Source: CAWCUZ01 sp963798795 (GTDB lineage: Bacteria > Acidobacteriota > Vicinamibacteria > Vicinamibacterales > SCN-69-37). From it: a DNA stretch of 64,000 nucleotides. Position numbers and translations under genes: made by a program. Positions 18,218 to 27,579 of the stretch are shown in pieces. The stretch spans positions 186,001 to 250,000 of the forward strand of contig CAWCUZ010000007.1 of NCBI GenBank assembly GCA_963798795.1, written 5' to 3'. The first letter of the stretch is position 1. Every line of letters begins with the position of its first letter. The notes under the pieces were generated by a model that did no database searches, was not told where the DNA came from, and saw only the letters and a list, made by a program, of their open reading frames with translations.

Positions 18218-19567
18218 TCAAGATCCGGCGCGCGGCGTAGTCACGCGCGCGGGCGCAGTGGTCGCTTCCGCACCGGCCAGGGCCGTCCAGTCGCGATGCT
18301 CGTCCGTGACGGGCCGCAGGATCGCATAGCTGACGACGACCATCGCGAGCAGCGACAGAATCGCCAGCGCCTCGCCCGTGAGCGCCGGCAGGCCGGCGCG
18401 CTGGACCGCCAGGTACGTAATCGTCCCCCAGAGAATCGGTCCGCTGATCGCCGAGAAGCGGCCGACCATGCCGTACAGGCCGTAGAACTCGCCCACGCGA
18501 TCCGGCGGCGTGAGCCGCAGCATGTACGGCCGGTCCGCCGCCCACACGCCGCCCATCGCCACGCCCGCCATGCACGAGACGACGTAGAGCCAGAAGAGCG
18601 GCAGCGCCAGGAAACCGATCGCCGCGGCCAGGCCGAACGTCGCCAGCCAGAGCCACAGCACGATCGTCAGCGTCCGCTTCGGCCCGATCGCGTCCACGAG
18701 CCGGCCCCACGCGAAGCCGCCGACGACGGCGAACGAAATCGCGACGAGCATGATGATCTGCCCGGACTGTCGTCCTGCCGGCTCCGGCAGCCCGTTCGCC
18801 ACCGCCACGTTCAGCGTGAACAGGAACATGTAGGAAATGACCGTGTTGATGGCGTCCGTGTAGAACACGCGCCCGACCAGGAACCGCAGCAGCCCGGGAT
18901 ACCGATGGCCGGAGCGCAGCGTGTCGATCGTCTGGGCCGTCGCCTCGCGAATGACGCGCCAGCCCAGGAACGGCCGCGGATTGGGATTGCCGCGCTCGCG
19001 CACGAACAGGAAGCAGGGCACCGCGAACAGAAAGAATGCCGCCGCGATGAGCGCAAAGAGCCGCGGCAGGTTGGCGGTGCCGATCGTCAGGCCCAGCCCC
19101 ACCGCCAGAAACGACCCCAGATACCCAATCCCGATACCGATGCCGCCGATCCGCCCGCGATTGGCTTCCGTCGTGACCTCGGGCAGCAGCGCGTCGTAGA
19201 ACTGCAGGCCCGCCTGATACGCCGCGTTGCCGAGGACGAAGAGAATCGCCGACAGCGCGAACGGGCCGCTGCCGATGAGCGCCGTCGCCAGACAGCACAG
19301 TACTGTGCTCCACACCAGGAACGGCATCCGCCGCCGTGCGCGGTCGGTCATCGAGCCGAGCAGCGGCGACAGCACGAAGATGATCCCCATGGAAACGGCC
19401 GTAATGAAGCCGTAAACGCTGTCGACGCGCGCGTCGCCGACCTCCGTACGTACGTAGGCGGAGAAATACAGGGAGACGACGCCCATCGAGAAGATGGTAT
19501 TGGCCAGGTCGTAGAGCACCCACGACACGACCGCCCGGGTGGGAATGACGCGCTCGGATGACGCCAT
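18218..19567 (-). CDS. MFS transporter (Atg22/BtlA-like group)
   Basis: About 449 residues with 12 probable membrane helices. The ATG at 19567 (MASSERVIPTRAVVSWVLYD) is chosen because the more upstream frame is not conserved-looking. Typical features are WVLYDLANTIFSMGVV in the first helix, DRARRRMPFL in the cytoplasmic loop between helices 2 and 3, and a large central loop (RERGNPNPRPFLGWRVI). The WVLYDxAN motif is characteristic of the group that includes yeast Atg22 and bacterial UMF1-type exporters. Substrate unknown. Divergent from the SixA-like gene; the 53 bp intergenic region holds TACACT (19581-19586). Confidence 0.85.
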   Translation of the reverse strand: MASSERVIPTRAVVSWVLYDLANTIFSMGVVSLYFSAYVRTEVGDARVDSVYGFITAVSMGIIFVLSPLLGSMTDRARRRMPFLVWSTVLCCLATALIGSGPFALSAILFVLGNAAYQAGLQFYDALLPEVTTEANRGRIGGIGIGIGYLGSFLAVGLGLTIGTANLPRLFALIAAAFFLFAVPCFLFVRERGNPNPRPFLGWRVIREATAQTIDTLRSGHRYPGLLRFLVGRVFYTDAINTVISYMFLFTLNVAVANGLPEPAGRQSGQIIMLVAISFAVVGGFAWGRLVDAIGPKRTLTIVLWLWLATFGLAAAIGFLALPLFWLYVVSCMAGVAMGGVWAADRPYMLRLTPPDRVGEFYGLYGMVGRFSAISGPILWGTITYLAVQRAGLPALTGEALAILSLLAMVVVSYAILRPVTDEHRDWTALAGAEATTAPARVTTPRAGS

Positions 19568-19620
19568 GGGAAACGGCGAGTACACTACACCAGGAGGTTG
19601 GCGAGCCGGGGCCCTGTCGA

Positions 19621-20067
19621 ATGACCGTATGTTTCGTCCATCATGCCGATGCGGTGGGTCCACATGTGGACCCGCAGCAGCCGTTGTCTGCGGCCGGCGT
19701 CGCGCACGCCGCCCGGCTCGCGGAGCGCGTCCGCGACTCCGGCTTCGTGCCGGCCGCCATCTGGCATTCCGGCAAGCTCCGCACGCGGCAAACCGCCGAG
19801 CCGTTCTGGCGCGCGTGCAACCCGTTCGCTGACTTCCGCATGATTCGCGGTGCGCATCCCGAGGATGGCCCGGCCATCCTGGTGGAGGCCCTGACCGGCG
19901 AGACGCGCGACATCCTCATTGCCGGCCATATCCCGAATCTCACCGCGACGGTTCAGGCGCTGCTCGGCGACGCCGGCGCGGTGTTTCCGCCCCACGGCGC
20001 CATGGCTCTCGAGCGCGACGCGCAGGGCAAGTGGTCGCAGATCTGGCAACTCGACGCTGAAGAGTGA
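19621..20067 (+). CDS. SixA-like histidine phosphatase
   Basis: 148 residues of the histidine phosphatase superfamily: catalytic His in FVHHADA (normally RHG or RHA; here the Arg position is His), HSGKLRTRQTAE (second Arg motif), the catalytic-His loop IAGHIPNL, and PPHGAMALE. Size and order match SixA phosphohistidine phosphatases. The Arg-to-His change next to the nucleophile may reduce or alter activity. A strong AGGAGG at 19592 lies too far from this ATG to be its ribosome binding site. A longer in-frame start (19558) would overlap the divergent MFS gene. Confidence 0.8.
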   Translation: MTVCFVHHADAVGPHVDPQQPLSAAGVAHAARLAERVRDSGFVPAAIWHSGKLRTRQTAEPFWRACNPFADFRMIRGAHPEDGPAILVEALTGETRDILIAGHIPNLTATVQALLGDAGAVFPPHGAMALERDAQGKWSQIWQLDAEE

Positions 20068-20081
20068 TGCGCGGATTCCTC

Positions 20082-20111
20082 CAAATCTCCAAATCTCCAA
20101 ATCTCCAAATC
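20082..20111. repeat. Octamer array, unit TCCAAATC
   Basis: Four copies of an 8-base unit (TCCAAATC) between the convergent SixA-like and decarboxylase genes. Period 8, like the TTGAATCC arrays at 39390 and 49366. Confidence 0.75.
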
Positions 20112-21560
20112 TCAAGTCCCCAACTCCCGAAGCCCCCGATTCACCAAATCCCAGGCCCTCCTGACGTGCCTCTCCTCGGTCTTCAGATTCCCAATCGCCA
20201 CCCGCAGCACGTAGCGTTCGCCGAGCTTTGTGTGTGACAGGAACACCTCACCGCTGGCGTTCACGCGGTCGAGAATGCGAGCGTTCAACTGCTCGAGCGC
20301 GGCCTCGTCATGGGCGATGGCCGCGGGCCGCGCGCGGAAGCAGACCACGCTGAACGGCGCCGGCGCGACGCGCTCGAAGTCGGGACTCGCGTCCACCCAG
20401 CCGGCGAAGACCTGCGCCAGCCGGACGTGTTCGCGCAGGCGCTCGCGAAGCCCCTGGGCGCCGAAGTAGCGAAGAATCGCCCAGAGCTTCAGCGCCCGGA
20501 ACCGGCGGCCGAGCGGGATGCCGGTGTCCATGAGGTTGTTCGCCACCGCCGCCTCGGGCGTCTTCAGATACTCCGGCGTGAGCGAAAACGCCGCCTTGAG
20601 CACGTCCATCCGCCGCGTGAACAGCGCGCTCAGGTCGAACGGCGTGAAGAGCCACTTGTGCGGATTGACGACGAGGGAGTCGGCGTGGTCGAAGCCGGCG
20701 CGCATCCAGGCGAATTCCGGGACCATGGCCATGACGCCCGCGTAGGCCGCGTCCACGTGCAGCCACAGGTTCTCCCGACGACACACCTCCGCTGCCGCCG
20801 CCACATCGTCCACGCTCGTGGAGGACGTCGTGCCGACCGTCGCGACGACGGCAATCGGCAGCCGCCCGGCCGCGCGGTCCCCGGCAATGGCGCGCTCCAG
20901 CTCGGGGATGCGCATCCGGAACTCGGCGTCCGCCGGAACGCGGCGCAGACCCTCGTGGCCGAGTCCGAGCGCAATCACCGCCTTGTCGACCGACGAGTGG
21001 GCGTGCTCCGAGCAGTAGACGCGCGGCGCGCCGAGGTCGGGCCGGCCCGCAAGCCCGCGCCTGCGCACGTCCGGGACGAGGGCCTCGCGCGCGGCCGCCA
21101 GCGCGTGCAGCGTGGAGATGGACGCCGTGTCGTAGATGACGCCCTGGAATTCGTCCGGCAGACGCAGCAGCCGCGCCAGCCAGCGCATCGTCACTTCCTC
21201 GAGCTCGGTGGCGGCGGGGGACGTGCGCCACAGCATCGCCTGCTGGTTGAGGGCGGCGGAGACGAACTCCATCAGCACGCCCGGCGCGCTGCCGGTGATC
21301 GCGAAGTACGCGAAGAACCCGGGATGATTCCAGTGTGTGGCGGCGGGCAGGATCAGGCGATCGAGGTCCGCGGCGATTCGCTCGAACGGCTCGCCCGCTT
21401 CGGGCGCCTCTGCCGGCAGCGCGCCCCGCAGGTCGCCGGGCCGCACCGGCGGCCGCACTGGCAGCGTCTCGACGCGCTCGAAGTACGACGCGATCCAGTC
21501 CGCCAGCGCGTGCGCGTGCGTGCGGAACTCGGCGGGCGGCATGTCGCCATGAGAAGACAT
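20112..21560 (-). CDS. PLP-dependent amino-acid decarboxylase (group II)
   Basis: 482 residues of the aromatic-L-amino-acid/glutamate decarboxylase family. The PLP lysine lies near residue 301 in NPHKWLFTPFD; LWLHVDAAYAGVMA carries the cofactor-binding Asp-Ala; HWNHPGFFAYF is the substrate-pocket motif of aromatic decarboxylases; VIYDTASISTLHAL contains the small-residue loop over the phosphate. Likely substrate is an aromatic amino acid such as tyrosine, tryptophan or DOPA, but specificity cannot be fixed from sequence alone. Preceded by a short repeat-free gap; monocistronic. Confidence 0.92.
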   Translation of the reverse strand: MSSHGDMPPAEFRTHAHALADWIASYFERVETLPVRPPVRPGDLRGALPAEAPEAGEPFERIAADLDRLILPAATHWNHPGFFAYFAITGSAPGVLMEFVSAALNQQAMLWRTSPAATELEEVTMRWLARLLRLPDEFQGVIYDTASISTLHALAAAREALVPDVRRRGLAGRPDLGAPRVYCSEHAHSSVDKAVIALGLGHEGLRRVPADAEFRMRIPELERAIAGDRAAGRLPIAVVATVGTTSSTSVDDVAAAAEVCRRENLWLHVDAAYAGVMAMVPEFAWMRAGFDHADSLVVNPHKWLFTPFDLSALFTRRMDVLKAAFSLTPEYLKTPEAAVANNLMDTGIPLGRRFRALKLWAILRYFGAQGLRERLREHVRLAQVFAGWVDASPDFERVAPAPFSVVCFRARPAAIAHDEAALEQLNARILDRVNASGEVFLSHTKLGERYVLRVAIGNLKTEERHVRRAWDLVNRGLRELGT

Positions 21561-21578
21561 GGCGGAATTATAGGAACT

Positions 21579-22718
21579 TCAGAACTGCAGGTTCTCTTGA
21601 TCTCTATCTATCACCACCGTCACCGGCCGCGTGAGCCGCAGCGTGAGCGCGGTGCCGGCGGGGATGCCGGCTTCGTTGTGGCTGGTGGCCATCACCGCCG
21701 CGGTGCCGCCCGCGGCGCCGGCGATGCCGCCGATGGCGGCGCCCCTCTTGCCGCCAATCACGGCGCCGAGAATCGCGCCGACGACGGCGCTCGCGCCCAG
21801 CTTGGATGTGGCTTCGCCCGTGGGCGACTCCGCCTGCCGGAAGATCGGGTCGGTGTGAATCGGCACGCGCGTGCCGTCGGCCAGAATCAGCGTTTCGAAC
21901 CGGATGCCGATGCGCGCGGGCGTCCGGAACTTGCCGCCCTCGTCGACCAGCATCACCGTCCCTTCGAGGCGGGATCCGGCCGGCACGGCAATGCGCCCGT
22001 CCACCGTGACGTCACGCGAGACTCGCGCGCGCACGCGATCCTCGACCCGCGACTGGCTCGTCGACACGTCGGTGTCGAGGCGGATTCCGATCACCGAGTC
22101 CTCTGCGAGCGTCACCTCCTGGAAGCGAGGAGCCGGCGGCGGCTCGGCCGCGACGTCGATCACCGGCGTTCCCACCGGCGGCAGCGGGTCGGCGTCGGGC
22201 GGTTCGACCGGAGCCGGTGGCGGCGGCGGAAGCTGCGCCGGAGCGGCGACGACCGTCGGACCTTCGTTCGGCGCGGGCGCGCTCTCCGTCGGCCGCGTCC
22301 TCGTCGATCCGACGGAGCGTCCCGCAGGTGGATTCGCGGGCCTGGAGTCGCGCTCGACTGCCGGCGCCTGTGTGCTGGGGGACACCGTCCGGGAACTGAC
22401 GGCGGGAGGAGCCGGGTCACTCGTCCCGGACGGCGCCTCCAGTCTCGATGACGTCCTGTTGTCGCGGGCCTGCGGATCCGCTGGGGTCGCCTTGGGCGCG
22501 GCTGGCGATGCCGGCACGTCCGGATCCGCCACGGCCGGAGCGTCACTGGCCGGCCGTGTGCCGGTTCGCGCCGCCGTCTCCACCGCCGGCGGCGGTTCGG
22601 TCGTGACCGCCGCCGCCTGCTCCGCGGCGTTCATCCGCATGGCCACGTATCCGCCCGCCGCGGCCGCGCCAATGACGCCGGCGCCAATCGCAGCCAGGAG
22701 CAGACTCTTGGAACCCAT
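21579..22718 (-). CDS. Membrane-anchored Pro-rich protein with glycine-zipper domain
   Basis: About 379 residues from the ATG at 22718. One N-terminal helix (MGSKSLLLAAIGAGVIGAAA), a 160-residue Pro/Ala-rich disordered linker, then a C-terminal domain: IGIRLDTDVSTSQSRVEDRV, IAVPAGSRLEGTV, GTRVPIHTDPI, and a glycine zipper (VVGAILGAVIGGKRGAAIGG, then IAGAAGG) ending in LTLRLTRPVTVVI. The gene at 52950 has the same C-terminal domain, so they are paralogues. The LDTDVS..V...V pattern also occurs in TrbI/VirB10-like and secreted acidobacterial proteins. Possible envelope or pore protein; function unknown. Confidence 0.8.
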   Translation of the reverse strand: MGSKSLLLAAIGAGVIGAAAAGGYVAMRMNAAEQAAAVTTEPPPAVETAARTGTRPASDAPAVADPDVPASPAAPKATPADPQARDNRTSSRLEAPSGTSDPAPPAVSSRTVSPSTQAPAVERDSRPANPPAGRSVGSTRTRPTESAPAPNEGPTVVAAPAQLPPPPPAPVEPPDADPLPPVGTPVIDVAAEPPPAPRFQEVTLAEDSVIGIRLDTDVSTSQSRVEDRVRARVSRDVTVDGRIAVPAGSRLEGTVMLVDEGGKFRTPARIGIRFETLILADGTRVPIHTDPIFRQAESPTGEATSKLGASAVVGAILGAVIGGKRGAAIGGIAGAAGGTAAVMATSHNEAGIPAGTALTLRLTRPVTVVIDRDQENLQF

Positions 22719-22837
22719 ACCTGTGGCTACCGGAGCAAGCCCCGTACCGCCGCCCGGGTGCGGGATTCGCCCGATTTCGGCCCGATCCGACCGCTGCGTC
22801 CGACGGATTCGTCCCCTCGGGGGAACAGTGGCCGGGC

Positions 22838-22868
22838 TACAATAAGGATGCCTGCGCCTGTCGGAGAG
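22838..22868 (+). promoter_or_regulatory. -10 box TACAAT and ribosome binding site for the gene at 22875
   Basis: TACAAT (22838-22843) and GGAGAG (22863-22868) precede the ATG at 22875. The ribosome binding site decides this start over the ATG at 22848. Unlike many genes here, this one has a normal leader of about 25 bases. Confidence 0.55.
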
Positions 22869-22874
22869 TACCCC

Positions 22875-23414
22875 ATGGGCCATCCTGCCCGGCTCCTGCT
22901 GGCGGGCGTGTTCGCACTGACCCTCGGCGCGCGCTCCGCGCTGGCCGTTTCCATCGACGACCTCCTCGAGCTCCAGGCCAACGGTCTGCCCGACGACGTG
23001 CTGATCGAACTCATCGCCGCGGACGAATCCGTCTTCCATCTCGCTGCGGATGACGTGCTACGCCTGCATCAGCAGGGGTTGTCGGACCGCGTGATTCTCG
23101 CGATGCTCAGGACGGCGAGCCAGCCGACTCCGCCCGCCGAACCCGTCGCCGGACCCGCGCCCGTCATCACGGTCGAGCAGCACGTTCAGCAGACCGTCAC
23201 CGATCGCGCGCCGGAGCCGGCCATCGTCGGCGTGCCGGTGCCGATCTACATCGCGACCACGCCGGTGGTCCGCCCGAGGCCCGTGCCACCCGCGCCGCCG
23301 GTCTACTGGGGCTGGGGCGGCCAGCGGCGTCCCGACAGCTGGGACGATGGCAATCGAAAGCCCGCGGGATCGAAACCGACGGGCGGTGGCGGCGGCGGCG
23401 GCGTACCGCGGTAG
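22875..23414 (+). CDS. Small secreted protein, unknown function
   Basis: 179 residues. Signal peptide 1-26 (LLLAGVFALTLGARSALA), then two short helical repeats (VSIDDLLELQANGLPDDVLIE and VLRLHQQGLSDRVILAML) that look like a degenerate helix-pair unit, followed by a Pro-rich region and a Gly-rich end. The helical pair resembles short repeats in acidobacterial exported proteins, but I do not recognise the family. Divergent from the glycine-zipper gene and possibly related to envelope function. Confidence 0.75.
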   Translation: MGHPARLLLAGVFALTLGARSALAVSIDDLLELQANGLPDDVLIELIAADESVFHLAADDVLRLHQQGLSDRVILAMLRTASQPTPPAEPVAGPAPVITVEQHVQQTVTDRAPEPAIVGVPVPIYIATTPVVRPRPVPPAPPVYWGWGGQRRPDSWDDGNRKPAGSKPTGGGGGGGVPR

Positions 23415-23469
23415 GCGGCGGGCTTCAGCCCGCCGCAGCCCCGCGCGCCCGCAGGGCTGAAGCCCTGCG
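23415..23469. repeat. Two hairpins of the CTTCAG/CTGAAG family
   Basis: Hairpin 23415-23436 (10 bp stem, GCGGGCTTCAGCCCGC core) directly follows the preceding stop codon. Hairpin 23450-23469 (CGCAGGGCTGAAGCCCTGCG) follows. A third, decayed copy of its GCGGCTACG tail lies at 23487-23496. Candidate terminator and dispersed repeat. Confidence 0.8.
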
Positions 23470-23505
23470 GCTACGTCTCGAAGCTCTGCGGCTACGGCTG
23501 GTCGC

Positions 23506-23511
23506 TATAAT
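23506..23511 (+). promoter_or_regulatory. Consensus -10 box TATAAT of the M14 peptidase gene
   Basis: A perfect TATAAT lies 40 bases before the ATG at 23552, which is preceded by AAGGGGG. The promoter sits just downstream of the hairpin repeats. Confidence 0.6.
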
Positions 23512-23551
23512 GCCCCTGCGCGGCGGCTTCCAGCCGCGCGAAGGGGGCAGG

Positions 23552-26500
23552 ATGAGGTCAGGAATTCACGGCGCCGGCCGCTTCGGGCTGCCGGTCGCCC
23601 TGGCGACGGCACTCGCGATCACCGCAGGCGCCAGCGCACCGCGCGCGTTCGGCGATCAAACTCGCCCGGCCGCGCAGCAGAAGCTCGACGCCGAATACAC
23701 CAAGCGCATCCTCGACAACACGCCGGACGACCGCATGAAGATCGACGTGATCGATCACATGCCGCTGCCGGCGGATCCGAAGGTGCCGTCGCCGCTCAAG
23801 GTCCTCGGCTACATCCCGGGCGAGAACGGCAATCTCACCTACAGCAAAGACGTCTACAACTATCTCGATCAGCTCGCTGCCGCATCGCCGCGCGTGACCT
23901 GCTGGTCGATCGGCAAGACCGAGGAAGGGCGCGACACCCGCACGTGCGCCGTGTCGGACGACGCGACGATCCGCGACCTGGCGAAGTACAAGCAGATCAC
24001 CGCGCAGCTCACCGACCCGCGCAAGCTGACCGACGCGCAGGCGCGGCAGCTCATGCAGACCGGCAAAGTCATCTACTGGGCGACGGGCAGCATCCACTCG
24101 GGCGAGACCGGCAGCGTGGAAATGCTGATGGAGCTGGCCTACCGGCTGGCCATCGACGACTCGCCGTTCATCCGGCAGATCCGCGACAACGTGATCTTCG
24201 TGCTGACGCCGACGACGGAAGTCGACGGCCACGATCGCCAGGTGGACAACCAGCGCGCGGCGCGCGCCGGCGAGCCCTCGCCCTCGATGGTGTACTGGGG
24301 CCACTACGTCCAGCACGACAACAACCGCGACGGCATCGGCAAGGGCCTGAAGCTGTCGCAGAACGTTCTGTCCGCGTTCCTCGACCTGCACCCGCAGGTG
24401 CTGCACGACCTGCACGAATCGGTGGACCTGCTCTATACGTCGACCGGCACGGGGCCGTACAACCCCATTGTCGATCCCATCCAGGTCAACGAGTGGTGGC
24501 TGCTCGCGCAGAACGAGATCGTCGAGATGACCAAGCGCGGCGTGCCGGGCGTGTGGACCTACAACTACTACGACGGCTGGGTGCCCAATTACCTCTTCTG
24601 GATCGGCGTGTCGCACAACGCGGTCGGCCGCTTCTACGAGACGCAGAGCGGCGGGAACACGGGCGCCAACCCCGCCAACGTCAGCACCCCCGCCGGCCAG
24701 AGCCGCGAGTGGTACCGGCCGAACCCGAATCCCGGCAACGTCAAGTGGAACATGCGGTCGAACGTGAACATGCAGCAGTCGGGGCTGCTCATCACGCTGA
24801 ACTCGATCGCCAGGAACAAGGAGTACCTGGCTCGAGAACTACTACGACAAGATGAAGCACCAGGTCGAGCTGGGCAAGACCGAGGCGCCGTACGCCTACG
24901 TGATTCCCGCGAAGCAGCGCAAACGCTCGGACGTGACCGACCTCGTGAATATCGTCCGGCGCGAGGGCGTGGACATCAGCGTGGCGTCGTCGGCGTTCAA
25001 GGTGGGCGACGTGAGCGTCGACCAGGGCGACTACATCGTCCGCATGGACCAGCCGTACCGCGGCATCGTCGAGATGTACCTCGGGCTCCAGTGGTATCCC
25101 CCGGAGAACCCGCGGCCATACGACGACACGGGGTGGTCGATCCCGCTGCTGCACAACATTACGGTCGATCGCGTCGACGACCAGTCGATCCTGGATCAGC
25201 CGATGACGGTGCTCGGCGCGAACGCGGCGTTCGCCGGCGCAATCAACGGGACGGGCAGCACGGTCGTCATCGACCACACGACGGACAACGCGCTGGCGAC
25301 GTTCCGGTGGGCCAACGCGAACGTGAAGATGTCGGCGGCCGAGCAGGCGTTCGACCTGGGCGGCCACCACTTCACGGCCGGCGCGTTCGTGATTCCCAAT
25401 GCGAACCGTGCGGCGCTCGAGCCGCAGATCCGGAACATGGGCCTGCAGGCGTGGGCGACCGACGCCGCGCCGAACGTCCCGATGCACGACCTCGACGTCC
25501 CGCGCATCGGCTACATCCACAGCTGGCAGAGCACGCAGGACGAGGGCTGGGTCCGGATGGGCCTGGACATGTACAAGATTCCCTACACGTACTTCGGCGA
25601 CAACGAAGTGCGGAAGGGCGGCCTGCGCGAGAAATACGACGTGATCCTCTACCCGAGCGCGGGCGTGCAGATCGACGGCGGCGGGCCGCCGGAGGGCGGA
25701 CAGCCGCAGCCGTACCGCCCGTCCGCGGCGGCTCCCTCGATCGCGACGGCGCCGGATCAGACCGACGATCGGCGCGGCGGCCTCGGACGTGACGGCCTCA
25801 TGGAGCTCGAGAAGTTCGTCAACGCGGGCGGCGTGCTGATCACCGAGGGCGCGACGACGCAGACGTTCGTCGACTACCACGTCGCGCCGGGCGTCAGCGT
25901 CGAAGACACGCAAGGGCTGTACGTGCCCGGGTCCGTCATCAAGACGCTGCTCGGCGACAAGACGAGCCCGATCCTGTACGGCTACGACCAGAACGCGCTC
26001 GCCGTGCTCATGAAGAACGGGCCCGTGCTGAGCGCGGGCGGCGGTGGCGGTCGCGGCGGCCGCGGCGGCGGTCGTGGCGGGCGCGGCGGCGGCCTGCCGG
26101 AAGGCGTCGGCGGCGGCAATCTGCAGCCGATGAGCGCGCCGGCACAGTTGACGACGCTCGAGGGTGGCAGCGCACCGGCGCCGCCCGGAACCGTGTCGGC
26201 CAGCGGACGTGGCGGGCGCGGCGGCGGGCGCGGCGGCGGTGGCGGGTTCGCCGGGTTCGGCGGTGGCGGGCGCGCCGGCGGCCGCGGTGGTCGCGGCGGC
26301 GGTGCGGCCGCGCCGTCAGGTCCGCGCGTGCTCCTGACCTATCCCGACGACCCGAATGACCTGCTTCTTTCGGGCGAGCTGGTCGGCGGCGAGAACCTCG
26401 CCGGCAACGCCGTCCTCGTGGACGCGCCGCTCGGCGAGGGCCACCTCGTCCTGTTCGCGAATCGTCCGTTCTGGCGCAACGAACCGCACGGGAACTACTT

Positions 26501-26552
26501 CCTGTGGTTCAACGCGATGCTGAACTGGAACGACCTGAACGCGGGACGGTAG
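23552..26552 (+). pseudogene. Secreted M14-family zinc carboxypeptidase-like protein, one frameshift
   Basis: Signal peptide 1-35, then an M14 carboxypeptidase domain with zinc ligands H182-x-x-E185 (SIHSGETGS) and His 285/288 (HDLHESVDL). A C-terminal half carries EAPYAYVIPAKQRKRSDV and, near its end, a Gly/Arg-rich stretch (about 26032-26310) inside an otherwise normal beta domain that ends WFNAMLNWNDLNAGR. The frame shifts near 24831 (KEYL to ENYYDKMKHQ), costing one base. Both parts match the intact paralogue at 41165, so the lesion is recent or a sequencing error. Likely periplasmic peptidase. Confidence 0.85.
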
Positions 26553-26554
26553 CT

Positions 26555-26712
26555 GGGTGCGGGGTGCGGGGTGCGCGGTGCGGAGTGCGGGGTGCGGGGT
26601 GCGCGGTGCGGAGTGCGGGGTGCGGAGTGCGGGGTGCGGGGTGCGCGAGATGCGAGATGCGCGGTGCGAGGTGCACTGCGCACCCCGCACCCCGCACTGC
26701 GCACCCCGCACC
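26555..26712. repeat. Heptamer array GTGCGGG with inverted end
   Basis: About 110 bases of a degenerate 7-base unit (GTGCGGG, variants GAGTGCG and GCGGTGC) are followed from about 26671 by the same unit in inverse orientation (GCGCACCCCGCACC). The segment could fold into one long hairpin. It abuts a 16-residue scrap of a kinase gene on the minus strand. Confidence 0.8.
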
Positions 26713-26765
26713 CGATGTGAGGATGATTGAGCGCGGAGGCCACGCGGGCCTCGCGCTGCAACCGC
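26713..26765 (-). pseudogene. Scrap of a serine/threonine kinase gene
   Basis: The minus strand encodes LQREARVASALNHPHI, the alpha-C helix signature of acidobacterial Ser/Thr kinases (usually FEREAxxLASLNHPNI), and breaks off exactly at the heptamer array. Nothing else of the kinase remains. Confidence 0.5.
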
Positions 26766-26826
26766 GCTGCGCCGTGCCCGATTCCGAGGATCGTCATGAC
26801 GATCAACCGGCGCGTCCGTCCCGCTG

Positions 26827-27177
26827 GTGGCGTCGTCGATCAGTCCGCGGCCGCCGTGGCAGGCATCGCCTTCGATTGCCGGAACCTGGATCGGCATCTA
26901 CCAGGTCTATCCGGAGTACATCCAGTTGACCCTGACGATCTCCGGAGAACCGTCCGCCAGCCAGGACGCGCAGGCCGAGATTCGCGTCGAAGGGCTCAAC
27001 GGCCGAAACGCCCCGCAGATGGGCGTCGTTCCGGCCGTCGTGCGCTTCCAGGCTGACGTTCGGACCCTCGACATCACCGCAACTCGGTCGCGTCCCGCGG
27101 GCACGTCGTTCGGCGGCGGCGGCGGGGCATCGGCCGACGCTCTGCGCAAGTGGGCGTCTCGACTGACGACCGAGTAG
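26827..27177 (+). CDS. Hypothetical protein, possibly a fragment
   Basis: 116 residues from a GTG at 26827. The middle looks protein-like: SIAGTWIGIYQVYPEYIQLT and VPAVVRFQADVRTLDIT resemble a beta-strand-rich lipid-binding or secreted domain. The N-terminus has no signal peptide and the C-terminus is a Gly-rich stretch. It may be the leftover of a larger secreted protein; I do not recognise it. Low confidence that it is expressed. Confidence 0.35.
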   Translation: MASSISPRPPWQASPSIAGTWIGIYQVYPEYIQLTLTISGEPSASQDAQAEIRVEGLNGRNAPQMGVVPAVVRFQADVRTLDITATRSRPAGTSFGGGGGASADALRKWASRLTTE

Positions 27178-27229
27178 GCGCGGGCCGCTCCCGGCGGGGA
27201 CCAACCGGTTGACGGCGGCGGCCGTCTCA

Positions 27230-27250
27230 ATGTACCAGTTTGTAGAACAT
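27230..27250 (+). promoter_or_regulatory. Dyad ATGT-N13-ACAT at the PadR promoter
   Basis: ATGT (27230-27233) and ACAT (27247-27250) form a dyad overlapping a TAGAAC -10 candidate (27243-27248) that ends four bases before the ATG at 27253. Known PadR operators often use ATGT/ACAT arms, usually closer together. Confidence 0.4.
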
Positions 27251-27252
27251 CC

Positions 27253-27579
27253 ATGGCCAAAGGCGACTGGCTCGGCGAATTCGAGATGTGCGTCCTGCTG
27301 GCGGTCTCGCAGCTTCGAGACGGGGCGTACGGGATGCGCGTGCGGCAGCAGATCGAGATGCGGACCGGCCGGCGCGTCGCGATCGGCGCCGTGTACGCCA
27401 CGCTGGCCAGGCTCGAGGATCAGGCGCTGCTGACCGCGCGCGTCGGCGATCCGCAGCCGGTGCCGGGCGGGCGCGGCCGCAAGTGCTATCGCCTGACGCC
27501 GGCGGGCTCGGGCGCGCTTGCCGCGGCCACGGGCATGTTGAAACGGATGATGGCGGGATGGCGCCCCGGGACGGCGTAG
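27253..27579 (+). CDS. PadR-family transcriptional regulator
   Basis: 108 residues: GEFEMCVLLAVSQLRDGAYG, RVAIGAVYATLARLEDQALL, then KCYRLTPAGSGALAA. Shorter than the others at the C-terminus, typical of the PadR-s1 group. It overlaps the start of the downstream permease gene by 22 bases, so they are translationally coupled. It should repress the permease operon and itself, responding to an unknown ligand. The start has a near-leaderless promoter. Confidence 0.9.
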   Translation: MAKGDWLGEFEMCVLLAVSQLRDGAYGMRVRQQIEMRTGRRVAIGAVYATLARLEDQALLTARVGDPQPVPGGRGRKCYRLTPAGSGALAAATGMLKRMMAGWRPGTA

